Shown in pieces: positions 1 through 11,636 of a stretch of 64,000 nucleotides of DNA. The notes below the pieces were generated by a model. It saw nothing but the letters and a program-made list of their open reading frames with translations, had not been told where the DNA came from and made no database searches. Both the position numbers and the translations under genes were made by a program. Where the stretch lies: assembly GCA_035048485.1 (NCBI GenBank), contig CM068584.1, positions 55,181,739 through 55,245,738 of the forward strand, written 5' to 3'. Numbering within the stretch: position 1 is the stretch's first letter; the number at the start of each line of letters is the position of its first letter. The stretch comes from Pteria penguin (lineage: Eukaryota; Mollusca; Bivalvia; Pterioida; Pteriidae).

Positions 1-777
1 AATCTGTACATTAATGTTGCTGTTATTTCTTTGATGGAAAACCCCATATGAAACAGTTCCGCTATCTTTTCGTCATCTTTGAATTATAGTAGTTAAGGAA
101 AAGAATGCTCCGACTGCCTGGCACACGCATTCTATAAACGATGATTATGATTTTATTGGAAGTTTGCCCAAATTATTGATTTTCAGCGATCGCTTGAATA
201 TAAAAGCGATTGTTGGAAATCAGGGATATTACATTATACTATTTTATTCATTTACATATATGCCGCTCCCTGGGACTTAAGACAATGTTTGTTTAGTCTC
301 CTGAAAGTAAGGATTCTTGTTTATTTTCACCTATTGTATATCAATTTAGGCAACAGGAAGGGAACATTCTGTCTATGACGAATAAACATTTAGTACAGTA
401 ATGTCAGTATATGAGTTCCCAATGTCCTGTGTGGATGGTTTCTGCATGTTTTTGTGGCATTGCCCATACCCTTTTTTAATTGAATCTCAGAACTCTAATT
501 AAGAAATCGCTAAAGTTTGGAAGGCGTGATTGATGGGCACGCAATCCTCTTTCTCAAAATTTAAATTGTCAGTTTAGTCGGTAGGAAAGGATACACTTCA
601 TATTGTTATGATGCCTGGCATTGCCTGTAGTAGTTGCATCCACCCGATCACCACAACTAAAGCAGAATTTAACATTTTCATTTTGGGGGAGATTTTTGCC
701 GCACTTTCGACACTCCATGCCCATGCTATTGTCAGAGATGAAACGGCGAATCTAATTGGTCGAATATTGATGACGTA
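1..777. other. AT-rich sequence with no recognised gene
   Basis: No exon with convincing splice sites and no repeat family I recognise. Open frames on the minus strand at 598-950 come from the adjacent minisatellite. Confidence 0.5.
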
Positions 778-876
778 AAACGCAAAAAGCAAAACGCAAA
801 GAGCAATAAGCAAAGAGCAAAAAGCAAAACACAAAGAGCAAAAAGCAAAACGCAAAGAGCAAAAAGCAAAACGCAT
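778..876. repeat. Minisatellite of GCAAA-type units
   Basis: About 100 bp of imperfect 7-bp units alternating GCAAAAA, GCAAAAC and GCAAAGA. All three minus-strand frames stay open across it and give Leu/Phe/Cys/Ala-rich low-complexity translations, so these frames are artefacts of the repeat. Confidence 0.9.
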
Positions 877-1559
877 GTCGGTTCAGGGTTTCCATAATAT
901 ATATATATAAAAGCACTAAAAAGGAAATTGTAACAACATTCACTATTCATAAGTGTCGAATCAACCTCAATGAAGGTTAATGCAAATCGCTCGAGAATAA
1001 GGGGTCAATATAAAAGCACAGGTAAGCGATAACGATACTAAAACAATTAAAAAATTGCCAGATTTTCGAAGCAATCTGCTTCCTCTTCAGGACACACACA
1101 TACAAACACTTACATAAATATACAGACACGAAAAGAAAGATAGAAAATATATACAAAGCACTAGTCTAATAAAAAACTGGTTTTTTGAATTGGCTACATA
1201 ATGAGCGTTTCACTATGCGCCATCTAATAGGAAATGAGCCAAACACAAGCTAACAGCTTGCTTACAGGTCAAGTGGCGCCCCCTAAAATGTATTTGCATT
1301 GACCTACTGGAGGTAATTAGACTAGGTGATAAGAAGTTATAGATAGAGGACAGAGAAAATAAATAACAGAAATAAATGGGAGTGAAAAACAAGTAAGTGA
1401 TAAAATAAGTACCAATAAAATTACAAAAAAAAAAAAAATACTGTCAAGACAAGTGGTAATATTGGATGACGAGTTACATGACTCGTATATATATAATATG
1501 CAATTGTACATAATATGACAATTATTTCTATCGTGTTATACGAAACTGGATTATTGTAA
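877..1559. other. AT-rich sequence, nothing recognised
   Basis: Contains a poly-A run near 1426-1438 and short TA tracts. No supported gene. Confidence 0.5.
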
Positions 1560-2040
1560 TAAACAAACGTGAAAAGTAAACTTCGTGTCATGTGATAGTA
1601 AACTTGAAGACCGAATTACTTTAAAGTAAACTTAATATCAAGTGCACTTGACTAAACTTTATGACTGGTATTCAGGACGAAAAACTAAACTTTAAGTGCA
1701 CTTGCCAGGTGCACTTGAATGTAAGGTTAGGACTGCACCCAACTGTATTATCCAAATCCATTGACCAAATAAAAAGTTATGCTCCGGACACAAAGTGACC
1801 CAGGATTTACTATCAAAGAAGTCTTAAGCCAAGGTCACAGTCACCAAATTTTTGTACTTGGTACAGGACACATCCCGTTCCCACGAGACATTTACATACC
1901 AAGTTTGATCATCCTTAGTCCTGTGGTACATAAGTTATCAAGCGGACACGAATCGGGACGCACGGACAGACGGACATGGTGATTGCTATATAGGAAGAAC
2001 CCCCCCCCCCCCCCCCAACTTCCTTGGCGGGGGTATCATG
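1560..2040. repeat. Dispersed repeat with GGACAGACGGACATGG motif and C-run
   Basis: The segment has several AAGTGCACTTG palindromes (about 1635-1725), then a block ending in tandem GGACG/GGACAGACGGACATGG units (about 1950-1978), a run of about 18 C (1999-2016) and the partly self-complementary end CCTTGGCGGGGGTA. This arrangement resembles non-autonomous DNA repeats common in bivalve genomes. That is recalled family knowledge, not a search. The open frame at 1779-1982 is read as repeat sequence. Confidence 0.45.
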
Positions 2041-3330
2041 GTAAATATTTCCAAGTCCTTGAAATTTGGAATCCCAAGTCTATAGAGTACATCAACAACT
2101 CTGGTACAGTGACTCTTGTTACAACGGCCATGTCTGTATTTCTGAATTTTGCCGTTTAAACGAATTTGAAATTGCTAATATATACGAATTGCTGCTATTT
2201 CGTATAAAATTTATAAATCAAAATTTTTCAATTAATAAACTTGGAGACAACTATAATTACGGTCATTACCGAACTCTATTGTGTTCTGTTTAATTTATAT
2301 GTACAGTGTTTGTAATGTATAAAATATTTACGTAGAAATACTGAGTGTAGAATATTCCAGTTCCTGCATGTGTTTTATTATTTCAAATGAAGCCATATCA
2401 GGGAAGTATAGTTTAGTTCTTAAACTATACATCCTTGGCCATATGTACAGGTAAACGCATGTGCGTTGTAAAAAAAGGTAGATAACAGATTAAATCGCGT
2501 GCCGGATATTTGGTGCGGTCAGCCGTGAAATCCCTTGTCGATAGCTCCTAGATCGGAAGTTAAGGTAGTCTGCCGGTGTAGAGAATTTTAATTGGTATGA
2601 AAATGTACATTTGTTCCGTGCTGCCGAAGCCAGAAGGCGAATATGCCGGTATAAAGAACACAAATAAGAGCATGTACTTTTATTACGGGCAGATTTCTCC
2701 CGATTTCGGAGTATGCAGTTATTTCGAGTGACGTTGTAACGAGAGTGGACTGTATATACCATTGAGGTTTATTAACAACAAATAATGCAAATGCAGTTCA
2801 AACTTTCAAAATTCAATTCACTGCTATATCTACAGTTGTATACTCATAACTACGCGCACAGTTCACAAATCGATCTTTAATTAAAGCATGACATCATGTA
2901 TCCTTACGCCCCGATATCCAAGTTTATAAACAACATTCGGAACAATCTCGCCTTTTTCAAAAAAAAGGTCGAGGATATCCGAAAGCATAAACGTCGAATT
3001 TGACCCTTCGCACAATTTAATCATGAATCACAATGTTTACGTATGTCATTTACGTCACATTGCATTTTAAACATTTCTACGAATGAATGCTTCAAGGCAA
3101 TAGAAGACAATCAGGAAGTATAATTGCATTTCTAGAATCTAATATGAGCATTCAAAAGAAAGTACTATTTTCTTTCGTGAATAACATTTGGCCAGGAAAT
3201 GCTTCGAAGAGGTAAAATTTTTACGATCCCTATAGGCTTTCGATCATGCTTCACATGCCTGATGCCTAAAAAACCATTGGAAAAGCATTGAAAGCATACA
3301 AAGGTTAACACAGTCGGGTAGGAACTCTCT
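2041..3330. other. No recognised gene
   Basis: Short open frames on both strands (for example 2490-2762 minus) show no recognisable domain and no splice support. Confidence 0.45.
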
Positions 3331-3339
3331 TAATGAGTC

Positions 3340-3627
3340 TTAATTTCATATGCAGGCTTTCATTACCAGTGGAACAACCACGTTGGAGTGAGACATCCGT
3401 CCTTATGGATCTTTATTCGGAAAATGAAAGACGAGGAGAGACTCCAACGAATTCATGAAAGAACAAGACAGCAGGGCCAAGCAGCTCCAAAACCAAGGCG
3501 CAAGTGGCACAGACTTGAGGAAAGGATTGAGACTCTAAAGACGGAATATAGAAATGGGCAGAGAAATATATCGGAGTGCTGGCGTGCGATAACTTATACC
3601 TTCAAACACTATCATAATGAAATATAA
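3340..3627 (+). pseudogene. MULE-type transposase C-terminal remnant
   Basis: An open frame contains FHYQWNNHVGVRHPSLW followed by IFIRKMKDEE, a basic stretch and a WHRLEERIETLKTEY helix. The order W-N-N..G-V-x-H-P-S-L-W-x-F-I-x-x-x-K-x-E matches the region after the catalytic core in MULE/FLYWCH-associated transposases of invertebrates, where it follows an NN-x-E-G-(F/W)-H segment. The frame is open well before the first possible start codon, so this is an internal fragment and not an independent gene. No catalytic residues or terminal inverted repeats are visible. Family assignment is from recall of conserved wording. Confidence 0.5.
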
Positions 3628-3746
3628 GGAGTTTAGCATAGATCAAGTTGATTGATGAACATGATTTTTTAAAGATAATTGTTCAGAAAAACCCAAAAGT
3701 CCTCTGTTTGGAAAGACATTCCAGATTCCATGATGATGATTGTTTA

Positions 3747-3747
<1 letters not shown>

Positions 3748-3788
<41 letters not shown>

Positions 3789-3792
3789 AAAA

Positions 3793-3860
<68 letters not shown>
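3748..3860. repeat. (TA)n/(GT)n microsatellite
   Basis: (TA) run, then (GT) run near 3770-3788, then a second long (TA) run from 3797 to 3859. It is followed by TACA-rich sequence to about 4000. Open frames across it encode only Tyr-Ile or Cys-Val repeats. Confidence 0.95.
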
Positions 3861-3862
<2 letters not shown>

Positions 3863-4111
3863 TCAACCATTATATACATACGTTTTTATATACACTTGCA
3901 TATGCATACATATAAACATATACATACATACACAGTCAACCATATATACATACACACATTCAATCATTTACATACTATGTTTATACATACATATGCATGT
4001 GTAATACAAACGAAAATAGTAATAATGAATTTGCCCAACCAAAAATTAAAAAAAAAAGAATATGCAACATGGCTTTAGTAAAATGATAGCTGGGCGATTC
4101 AGTGTTGTTTA

Positions 4112-4530
4112 TTAAATTAAGAACAAATCTTTAAAAAGTTTACTTCGTTTTATAAAGTCATGTACGTGTTTGAATATCTCGTATTCATCGTCACTATGCA
4201 AGGGACATCCAGAAAGCAATATATTAGTATTTATATTAACAGGTATAGCATGAATTGTAGTAGGTCTGATGTTATGCAATAAAAAAAAATAGTGCGAGGC
4301 TGTTTCTATACATCCACAGATACAAATATTATTATCTCTTATTTGATTATTGTATAAGCCAGAATTCAGAGAGCTGCAGCCCAATCGCATACGAGTATGA
4401 TAAATTTGGCACCATATTTCCCTTGCATAAAAGTACTTCGCAATTTTCATGGTCTTTTTCTAATCAAGCTTTAAATGAGGAAAGAGAATTTAGGGATCTT
4501 ATAGATTCAGGTAATGAATTCCATTCAGTT
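4112..4530 (-). pseudogene. CR1/L2-like LINE, 3' end of reverse transcriptase ORF
   Basis: Read on the minus strand the segment first encodes WNSLPESIRSLNSLSSFK (about 4530-4470), then an in-frame TGA, then a frame change into KIAKYFYAREIWCQIYHTRMRLGCSSLN and a CxCG...H motif. The pairing of W-N-x-L-P-x-x-I-R with Y-H-T-R-x-R-L-G-C-S-x-L-N and a short zinc-like CICG..E..H..F segment is typical of the C-terminal tail of CR1/L2-type non-LTR retrotransposons in molluscs and cnidarians. Only the last 140 or so codons remain. It is unrelated to the I/Nimb-like LINEs elsewhere in the window, which have an RNase H domain and a different tail. Confidence 0.7.
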
Positions 4531-5599
4531 GCTGTTTTATTAATGTATGAATTAACGTTGTTTAGTTAAAGGACACTAATTAGAGTTATACAATCTTTTT
4601 TCATATCAAATACTCTATACTATATTCTCTATTGTTGACACGTGCAGTTATTTGTTTCGTGACACGTTTCATTTATGTCTATCGATGTTATTATCGGACG
4701 ACGGTTCCGATTGGTCATTCTTCGGTCAACTAGGTATTATACATAAAGTAACATTCACGTGAATAAACACCTTATCAAGTGTACATTAAGTATGTGCATG
4801 GATATCTCGTAACAAATTTTCCATGAAATACATATAAACATACATGACTTCGTCAATAAATATTTACCCTGTGTATTTCGAAATTTCGTATTTGTACAAC
4901 AGTTTTATCAATGGAATCTTGAAGCATATTTTCTGTGATATATATCTGCGTAGGTATGACGTTAGATACTATCAGGTCAACATAATATTCTCATTGAACA
5001 GCCAGGCAACAGAGGGTAATCAGTGCATAAAACAATGACCCCGTCCCGCCTACAAATGGAGATTAACGTTCTTTTCTGTGGAATGCAATCTGTCTATGGC
5101 AATATGTGGAGAATATGGGGATTTTCCTTACTGATCAGATTTGGACGACCCTACCTCCCCCATTAGCAATTTTGAGTTTAGAAAAAAAAAACAGTATCAA
5201 ATGCAATAAAACCAGTAATATAGAAGTCACCTTTTTCAATTACATTCACAAACACTGCAAAATATATAATTAACAAGACGATTCCAGCTGTTGTTTGCAT
5301 CTTTGCGATTACCATTACAAAAATGCAAGAGCTGAATTTTTTGTATTGTTGCGCGGCCAGGTTCTATTACTGAGGTCATGTATAAAGAAAAATAATCCAA
5401 CAATTAAAGTCTAATTGAAAGTTAGCTTCTTGATGTTACAATGTCTTTATAGACACTCCCCCCCCAAAAAAAATAAAACAAACAAAACAACAAAAACAAA
5501 AAACAACCCCCCCCCAAAAAAAAAAAAGATAGACACATCTTCAACAAAATAGATAAACTATGCAATAAATAGAATAACTTTTAAACTAAACATGAGATA
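4531..5599. other. No recognised gene; A/C-rich simple sequence
   Basis: Contains an A-and-C-rich low-complexity tract at about 5456-5530. No exon or element identified. Confidence 0.5.
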
Positions 5600-6250
5600 G
5601 ATACTTTACAGTTATCCAATTAAAAACTAGTAGTTTTTACGGACTTCCAAAAATGCATAACAAATCTTTATTCAAATATGCCACACGAATTCAGTAAAGA
5701 AGCAGTTACTTATTAGATAAGATTAAATCCTTAATGGTAACACCAGTGCTTCAATGAAAAAATTATCATTGAAACCATAGACTTACTTCTCAACAATAAT
5801 ACTATTCAATTCACTAATAAACAATACAAACAAATCTTGGGTACTGCCTTGAGAACTAACATGGCACTTACTTATGCTACACTCACGGTTTGTTATTTGG
5901 AACAAAGTTTGTACAATAAAGTTAAGTAAAGTTTCAGTGAAAATGTAGCTAAATCATATGAAACATTTTAGAAGAGGTATTTCGACGACTGTGTAATATT
6001 TGTAACCTATCATAGGGTAAAACGGAAGATTGACATATTACACTGCAATATTTACATCCTTTCATAAAATCTCACAATGGAAACAACGTGAAGGAATTAC
6101 CATTTATTTTAAATTCTACATAAAATCAATACCATACACTCTAGCAAGAGGTATATGTTCAATTATTAAACCTTCTGAATTTAGAAATAGACTAAAAGAA
6201 TAAGGTAGTTCTTTAATAAATCGCAGGATATCATAAAACATTAATTTCTA
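5600..6250 (+). pseudogene. Penelope-like element reverse transcriptase remnant
   Basis: Several short frames read in order give hallmark Penelope RT motifs. FYGLPKMH is at 5635-5658. NKQYKQILGTALRTNMALTY is at about 5830-5890. KRYFDDCVIF is at about 5972-6000, and it carries the YxDD active site at 5978-5989. PYTLARGICSII is at about 6130-6170 and LINRR near 6215. Between them are several frameshifts and stops, so no protein can be made. Spacing and order agree with Penelope/Poseidon-type RTs, which carry a GIY-YIG endonuclease downstream; I could not identify that domain in 6250-6600. Strand is plus. Homology is recalled, not searched. Confidence 0.75.
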
Positions 6251-6773
6251 AGATATTTGAGATGGCCGAAAAAAATACTGATATCTATTTTGCCCCAAAC
6301 AATAGTGAAAGACACGAAACAGATGAATTCCAGAAATTTGTATTGAAGCATTCAAATATTTACATTTTATTTGTGAGAAAACACCTTCTTTAATGTAATG
6401 GCAAATTTAAGATTATGCCTATTTACCACATACATGTACCTGACAAAACGAAGCTTCAGTTGACTTTTTGTATTCCTAAATTCTTAAAGGAGTAGTGGTT
6501 TATAGCCAGACAGTATGTCAAACTTGAAAACAGAAAATGCAATACAAGTATACATGAAATAAAGATAATGTCACTTTTACATCTCTAAAAGTAGATTTGT
6601 ACAGGAAAGTAAAACGAGAAAATGTATTACCATAAATGTTTGAAAGCAATTCCCTTAACCATTTAATATTGATTATTCTCAATATGTAAGCAACATAAAG
6701 GAAGCGTTTTATATTTTTGCGCTCACACGTGTGTGTTCGTGCTAAAGGATCATGTCGTACTAAATTAACTTAC
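6251..6773. other. No recognised gene
   Basis: Possible decayed 3' continuation of the Penelope-like remnant, but no motif can be read with confidence. Confidence 0.4.
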
Positions 6774-6971
6774 AGGTGAACTGTTAGGATACGTACACCC
6801 CGCTACAAAACCACCTGACATCCAATCATGTGTATGGTACCACGTTACGTCATTATCAACAATAAACAATTCACTGTCTTCACAGCTAACATAGTATCCT
6901 GGGTGAGGACAACGCTGGCCATCCCGTTTGCTATCTGTCTCGAGTAAGACTATGGTTTGTGCTACTTTTGC
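6774..6971 (-). CDS. Candidate host exon, Cys-containing extracellular domain
   Basis: On the minus strand an AG acceptor (CATCTAG) at 6973-6972 is followed by 66 open codons and a perfect GTAAGT donor at 6773-6768. Both boundaries are phase 0. The peptide contains CPHPGYYVSCEDSELFIVD and WYHTHDWMSGGFVAGCTYP, with three or more cysteines and aromatic residues, as in secreted or cell-surface modules. I do not recognise the domain. It could belong to the same minus-strand gene as the phase-0 candidate exon at 10290-10412, which would lie upstream of it. The first and last exons are not found. Evidence is splice signals plus an open, non-repetitive frame. Confidence 0.45.
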
Positions 6972-9526
6972 CTAGATGTACTCTGTCGAAAAGAAATTTC
7001 GTTCCATGAATGACAATGAGGAACTATAACAATTAGGCGGAAAATCAAACTTCAATTTATTTAGTCTGATTTTCAGGGTTGAAATGACATTATAAGTTTG
7101 TAAAGAAAATTTGAAATGTTATCCTCATTTTGCAATGTAAGTTGCTTAACATATATGCAAGAGGAACAAAGGCATCATTTTCTGCCGAAAATTTTGGACT
7201 CGGAAAATTTCAGGAATATTTTACTAAAATACGCGAATTTATTGGAAGTGTATATATCTATAATAAAGATTAATTATATCTATTATGATCCTAGATTTCA
7301 TGGTAAAAGTTATCAGTTAATAGTAATACAAAAAGTTGTGTTTCAAAATATAAATCTTCTTATTACATTGCATTATATCTATCACCATTGCAGGAATCAG
7401 TAGAACACATCAGTTTTTCTTATTATTCTTGTCCACGACTTCCTTGACCATGTAGACGGGATAGTAGCTTAGGTCCAGAAACAGATATATGGCCAAATAG
7501 ATGACCCTCTACTTGGTGGCTTTAAGGATGCTTTCTATGACAAAGTTAGTGATATTTTGATTAAAATTTGATTGATCACTATTTGTAGAATTGGTGTTGA
7601 GTAGCAATTGTACTTATTAATGCATTTTGACCTTAACAAAATAACAAAAAATATACAAAAACCAACAAAAAAAAATGAAAATAAAGATAAAAAACACCCC
7701 CCCCCCCAAAAAAAAACCCAAATACCCCCACCCCCCAATAAAAGCCCCGATGGTTATCACAGCTTCAACGATAACCGCTGGTTATTAGAGATTTATCGAT
7801 ATGATGATAATATTATGATACACTCTTCTTGGTTGAACAACAATACGTATAGAGGTGTCATTCTATTAAAGAAATCGGGTTTAACACAGAATGGTATTGA
7901 GAGAAAAAAGACATATGTAGAAACTCTGGAAATGAGTTATAAATAAATAAAAAAAAAACAACTACATAGAAATTATTTGGATGCTGTGTTAACAATTTCT
8001 GGAGTAATTAATTCTGTTTGAAAGATAGATAGATAGGTAGCATCGCATCGTTTTAGCTCCTCCTCCTATCGTGTATTGTATCATGGCTACTGTATTGCCA
8101 TGTATATCGTTACACTCCTGTTGGCTATATACTTCTATACTTTACGTGTTCATGTGTTTATTTTCCTTGCTTACAGATCGTCAATGCGTTTTCGTTATGG
8201 ACTATATTATTGATATCAGACTACAGCTCTATGTGTTGGAGAAATACTGCAATATATGTAGGCGCATGCTCAATCTTTATCATGTATGAATTTATACTGG
8301 GTGTGGTTCGCGTACAGTACTATTTCCACTCATACTACAAAAGGTTAGGTGAAATATCGATCAAACAAGTGTTTACAGTTTCCTTTTAACTGCACAGTAT
8401 TAACATTTGAAAAGCCTTATATCATAGATATCATATATAATATATAAGACATATGATACAATAGATCAGGATACTTTCATATACGTGTTTATGCAAAGCA
8501 TTGTACAAATCTTATCTTAATCTTATCATCGGTCGACATAAACAAAGAACCCCAAACTGATATGTCCTCGTTGGTTCAGACATACATATGACACGATAAG
8601 CTAATGGACTGCGAATAAACAACGAAATCACTGCATCTGTAAAGCCAAAAAACACAAGCTATACACTGCACTTTATTACATCACACACTGAATAGTGAAT
8701 GGTATTAAAGATAGTAAACTGTATTAAAGTAACAAAACCGATCAGATATATTTTTATCCATACGCACGTGAACATAAAATTTTATTTAAAGTATTCAAAT
8801 CTATCAGAGCTCCCCGCATTTACGTTATGAACGGATATTGTATAAGATATATCAAACACTAAATCAGGATACATTCATATATAGCAAATCGTTGTATTAA
8901 TTTGAAAACAAAAAACTGAAGTAGCAATAGTGAAAATGATTCTAGCCTAAGATATACAGAGTAAAAAGATGGCGCATGAAAAAATACGCTATAAGATGTA
9001 AATATGAGAATTAAAAATGTTTACATCTGCGCCATCCAGTATTGTTCAGGTCAAGCATCTCTGGTGAATCTCATCAGAAATTAGTCATTACACGTGTACC
9101 GTGTTCCATAAAGCGTAGGACGTTAACAAGGTATTGGGATTTTAATCACTACAGTGTAACTGACACTAATGTAAAATACGTAACTACAAAATTTCCCAGG
9201 GTTAATGATATAGGAAGGATATGTTTGTGATTTTATACTAATTGCATTTATTGATATTTGGCATCAAATTATCTTTATTGAGAAAACGAACACTGTGAAG
9301 GAAATGGAAATTGTCCAACAGAAATAAACAAAAATATTAAGTTTCATTTACATGTACTTTTCAATGGATCGGTGAAATCAAATATGGCTGTACAATAAAA
9401 TCATTCCAATTTCACAATACTTTACAAAGAAACCAAAATTAAGCAAGGATTTATTTTCATACTTCAAGTTCTAAATATGTTACTTTATTTACTGTCATGT
9501 TGTCAATGTTTTTCATCCCACATATT
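6972..9526. other. AT-rich sequence, nothing firmly recognised
   Basis: Contains an A/C-rich simple tract (about 7650-7740) and scattered short frames. The open frame 7116-7403 (plus) has no recognisable domain. No element termini seen. Confidence 0.45.
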
Positions 9527-9573
9527 ATCAATATTTTTAAAGATACCACAAAAAAAAAAAAAAAAAAAAAAAA

Positions 9574-9985
9574 ACTCGGCGTTAAATTAAATATTACTGC
9601 TGTAATGGAAGGTAACTTGAATCTCTTGGCATTGCCTCCCTCAGTCTGTCTCAGAATTCTATAGCACCTCTTTTAGTTATTTACTTCGCGTGAAATAAAA
9701 ATCCGATGATCTGTCACACGATACCTTCTGAATTTCTTTTTTCACTGAATATTTATCGTGTACAAGTGTAAATATTCTGTTGTTAATAAACAACTTTATA
9801 AGTGTGTTATGTCTATCAATTCGTAATTTTTACAAACAGAATATTTACTTGTACACGACAAATGGTCAATGAAAAATGAGATTCAGAAGGTATCGTGTGA
9901 CATATCGGATTTAGTTACATAATATCTTCTTTTCAGTTTGATATCTTTGAAGTATTGGAGACAATTTTATTTAACGCCAAGTAAT
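9574..9985. repeat. Foldback (palindromic) element
   Basis: Inverted arms at about 9701-9782 and 9836-9910 are complementary over roughly 75-80 bp with a few mismatches, sharing CACACGATACCTTCTGAAT and TCGTGTACAAGT, separated by a spacer of about 50 bp. A second, outer inverted pair is GGCGTTAAAT at about 9578-9589 and ATTTAACGCC at about 9971-9981. A poly-A run (9550-9573) precedes it. The structure fits a foldback or MITE-like non-autonomous DNA element. No coding content. Confidence 0.7.
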
Positions 9986-10289
9986 AACTTTTGCAATGTG
10001 TGAAAAACACAGCTTTCGATTACATGTATATGTTGTAATTTACCCATATCAAAAGAAATTAAGGGGTATGGTATAAACAGTATACACATTACTGTAGCGT
10101 TTAACTACATTCAAACATTAGTTATTATACATATTGGAAGATTAAGTATTGGCTACTTTCAAGACTAAGATCGTGTTTGTGTCGCAGAGGTTTAAATGAT
10201 TAACTTTAAGCATAACAGAGTTGTCGTCCTTGTTGAGTACAAAATTAGCTAGCAGTTAGAGTTATCTTTCTTTGTCCATACTTCGTTAC

Positions 10290-10412
10290 CTGTATACCAT
10301 TAGATCCACCAATGATTGCACTTTGTCCTTCTGTTGTGTCGTGAACACTAGTTATTGTGCATGTAAAATGTATTGTCTGTGTTTTGTAAGATGTGGGTGT
10401 GATGTCTATTGT
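10290..10412 (-). CDS. Candidate host exon, secreted or Ig-like segment
   Basis: Minus strand. A pyrimidine-containing tract and AG acceptor at 10414-10413 are followed by 41 open codons and a GTAACG donor at 10289-10284, both phase 0. The peptide includes TQTIHFTCTITSVHDTTEGQ, with the alternating hydrophobic pattern and single Cys of a beta-sandwich strand. Phase matches the exon at 6774-6971, so the two may be consecutive exons of one gene, about 3.3 kb apart. The acceptor is only moderate and the domain is not recognised. Confidence 0.3.
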
Positions 10413-10439
10413 CTCATTTCATTGGATGAGAGGGGTTTT

Positions 10440-10955
10440 ATTCTATAATTAGAATAAAACAAGGTATGAACTGGTTTTGAGTGAAAGAATATTCCCGCCT
10501 GAAAATCACTTCTTTATTCATTCTTGACCTGACTCACGTTGAGTCAAGACGCATCAGACAGTTAATAGATCTATATTTATTTACATAGATATAGACTTGA
10601 ATTTATGAGCAAAATGGTAAGCTTGAGTTTCTTATTTTGTCATAAAAGTATTTTAATTTATAACTAATATCAAATTCTGTGATAATTTCGGTAATTTTAA
10701 TATTTAAGTCGCGGATTTCCTAAATTGTTAAATTATTGATTTAAAAGTATTATAACTGTTAAATCAATAACTCATATTCAGATAAATGTAATAATATTCT
10801 AAATACTTATTTTAATATTTCTAAAAGATGTGTGAAAGGTAATAGTTTGTAAGGAATTCGTTTCATTGTGTTGTAGGTCGTTAAGACGGAGATGAAATAA
10901 ACCTTCAAACATTGTCAGTGTCTATTTATATAAAAAAAAAACGGCCCCGGTGACA
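10440..10955 (+). repeat. Probable 5' LTR (3' part) of a Ty3/Gypsy-like element
   Basis: The segment lies just upstream of a primer-binding site. It carries an AATAAA signal at 10896-10901 and ends in TGACA just before the binding site, as expected for an LTR ending in CA. The left boundary cannot be set because the matching 3' LTR is absent from the window. The coordinates given are an outer guess. Confidence 0.45.
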
Positions 10956-10956
10956 A

Positions 10957-10971
10957 TGGCGCCCAACGTGG
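10957..10971 (+). other. Retroelement primer-binding site, tRNA-Lys type
   Basis: TGGCGCCCAACGTGG is complementary to a tRNA 3' end of the Lys1,2 type and sits one base after the presumed LTR end. It starts the plus-strand retroelement whose SGNH-like, gag and protease frames follow. Confidence 0.7.
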
Positions 10972-11636
10972 ATGCTCTAACAACGACCATTTTGTTTTGT
11001 TTTGATGGCCGGCAGTGGAAGCAGTGAATCAGTGAGTGTACGCACGGAAAAATTTCGGGCTCGAAAGAACAGAATTTGCAGTGACGACCATGGACGGAGG
11101 AGACAAACTCAGTCAGGTACCCAACGCCCAACGGCCGTTCGCGTTTCGTAATTCCGTAATTTCGTGAACTGAACTGTGTTGATTATCAGGGAAGTGAGGC
11201 GGTGAATCCCGGTGCTGTGAGCCATGATACCAGCGTTAAAGTGACTTTTTATAAACATTTCGTTTTCATTATCTACTTTTATTTTCATTTTGTTGTCATG
11301 TAATGTGAGTATGTGTTAGGAGGAGAGAGAGAAAGGTGTACGGTTTGAGAGGGTAATAAAATTAATTAAATGTGAATTTATTTAAAAGGTTAGGTAGTTA
11401 AATAAGTTTGAATTAAATTCTATAGGTAAATAGGCATATTTCGACGACCATAGACCTGACATTGCATTTCACATTTAACATTTGTACCTTATTAACCTGC
11501 ACTTATCCTTTCCTTATTTGTAAGGTGGAGTGAACGATATATGTTTTCATTTTGAATGTTTTCATAAATATGTTTAAATGTTCCATGTTTTTCTATGCAT
11601 TATAGGATTTAGATTTTTGTGACATATATGTAGGTT
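10972..11636 (+). other. Retroelement 5' leader
   Basis: About 665 bp between the primer-binding site and the first element ORF, with no long plus-strand frame. A short GT-AG-type boundary (TATATGTAG) sits immediately before the ATG at 11637, so a leader intron is possible but not shown. Confidence 0.4.

Noticed and set aside
598..950. Minus-strand ORFs rich in Leu/Phe/Cys
   Set aside because: They arise because a 7-bp-unit minisatellite is open in several frames.
3643..4004. ORFs in the TA/GT region
   Set aside because: Pure translation of microsatellites (Tyr-Ile and Cys-Val repeats).
7608..7946. Pro/Lys-rich protein-coding gene
   Set aside because: The open frame runs through A/C simple sequence, with no splice sites or domain.
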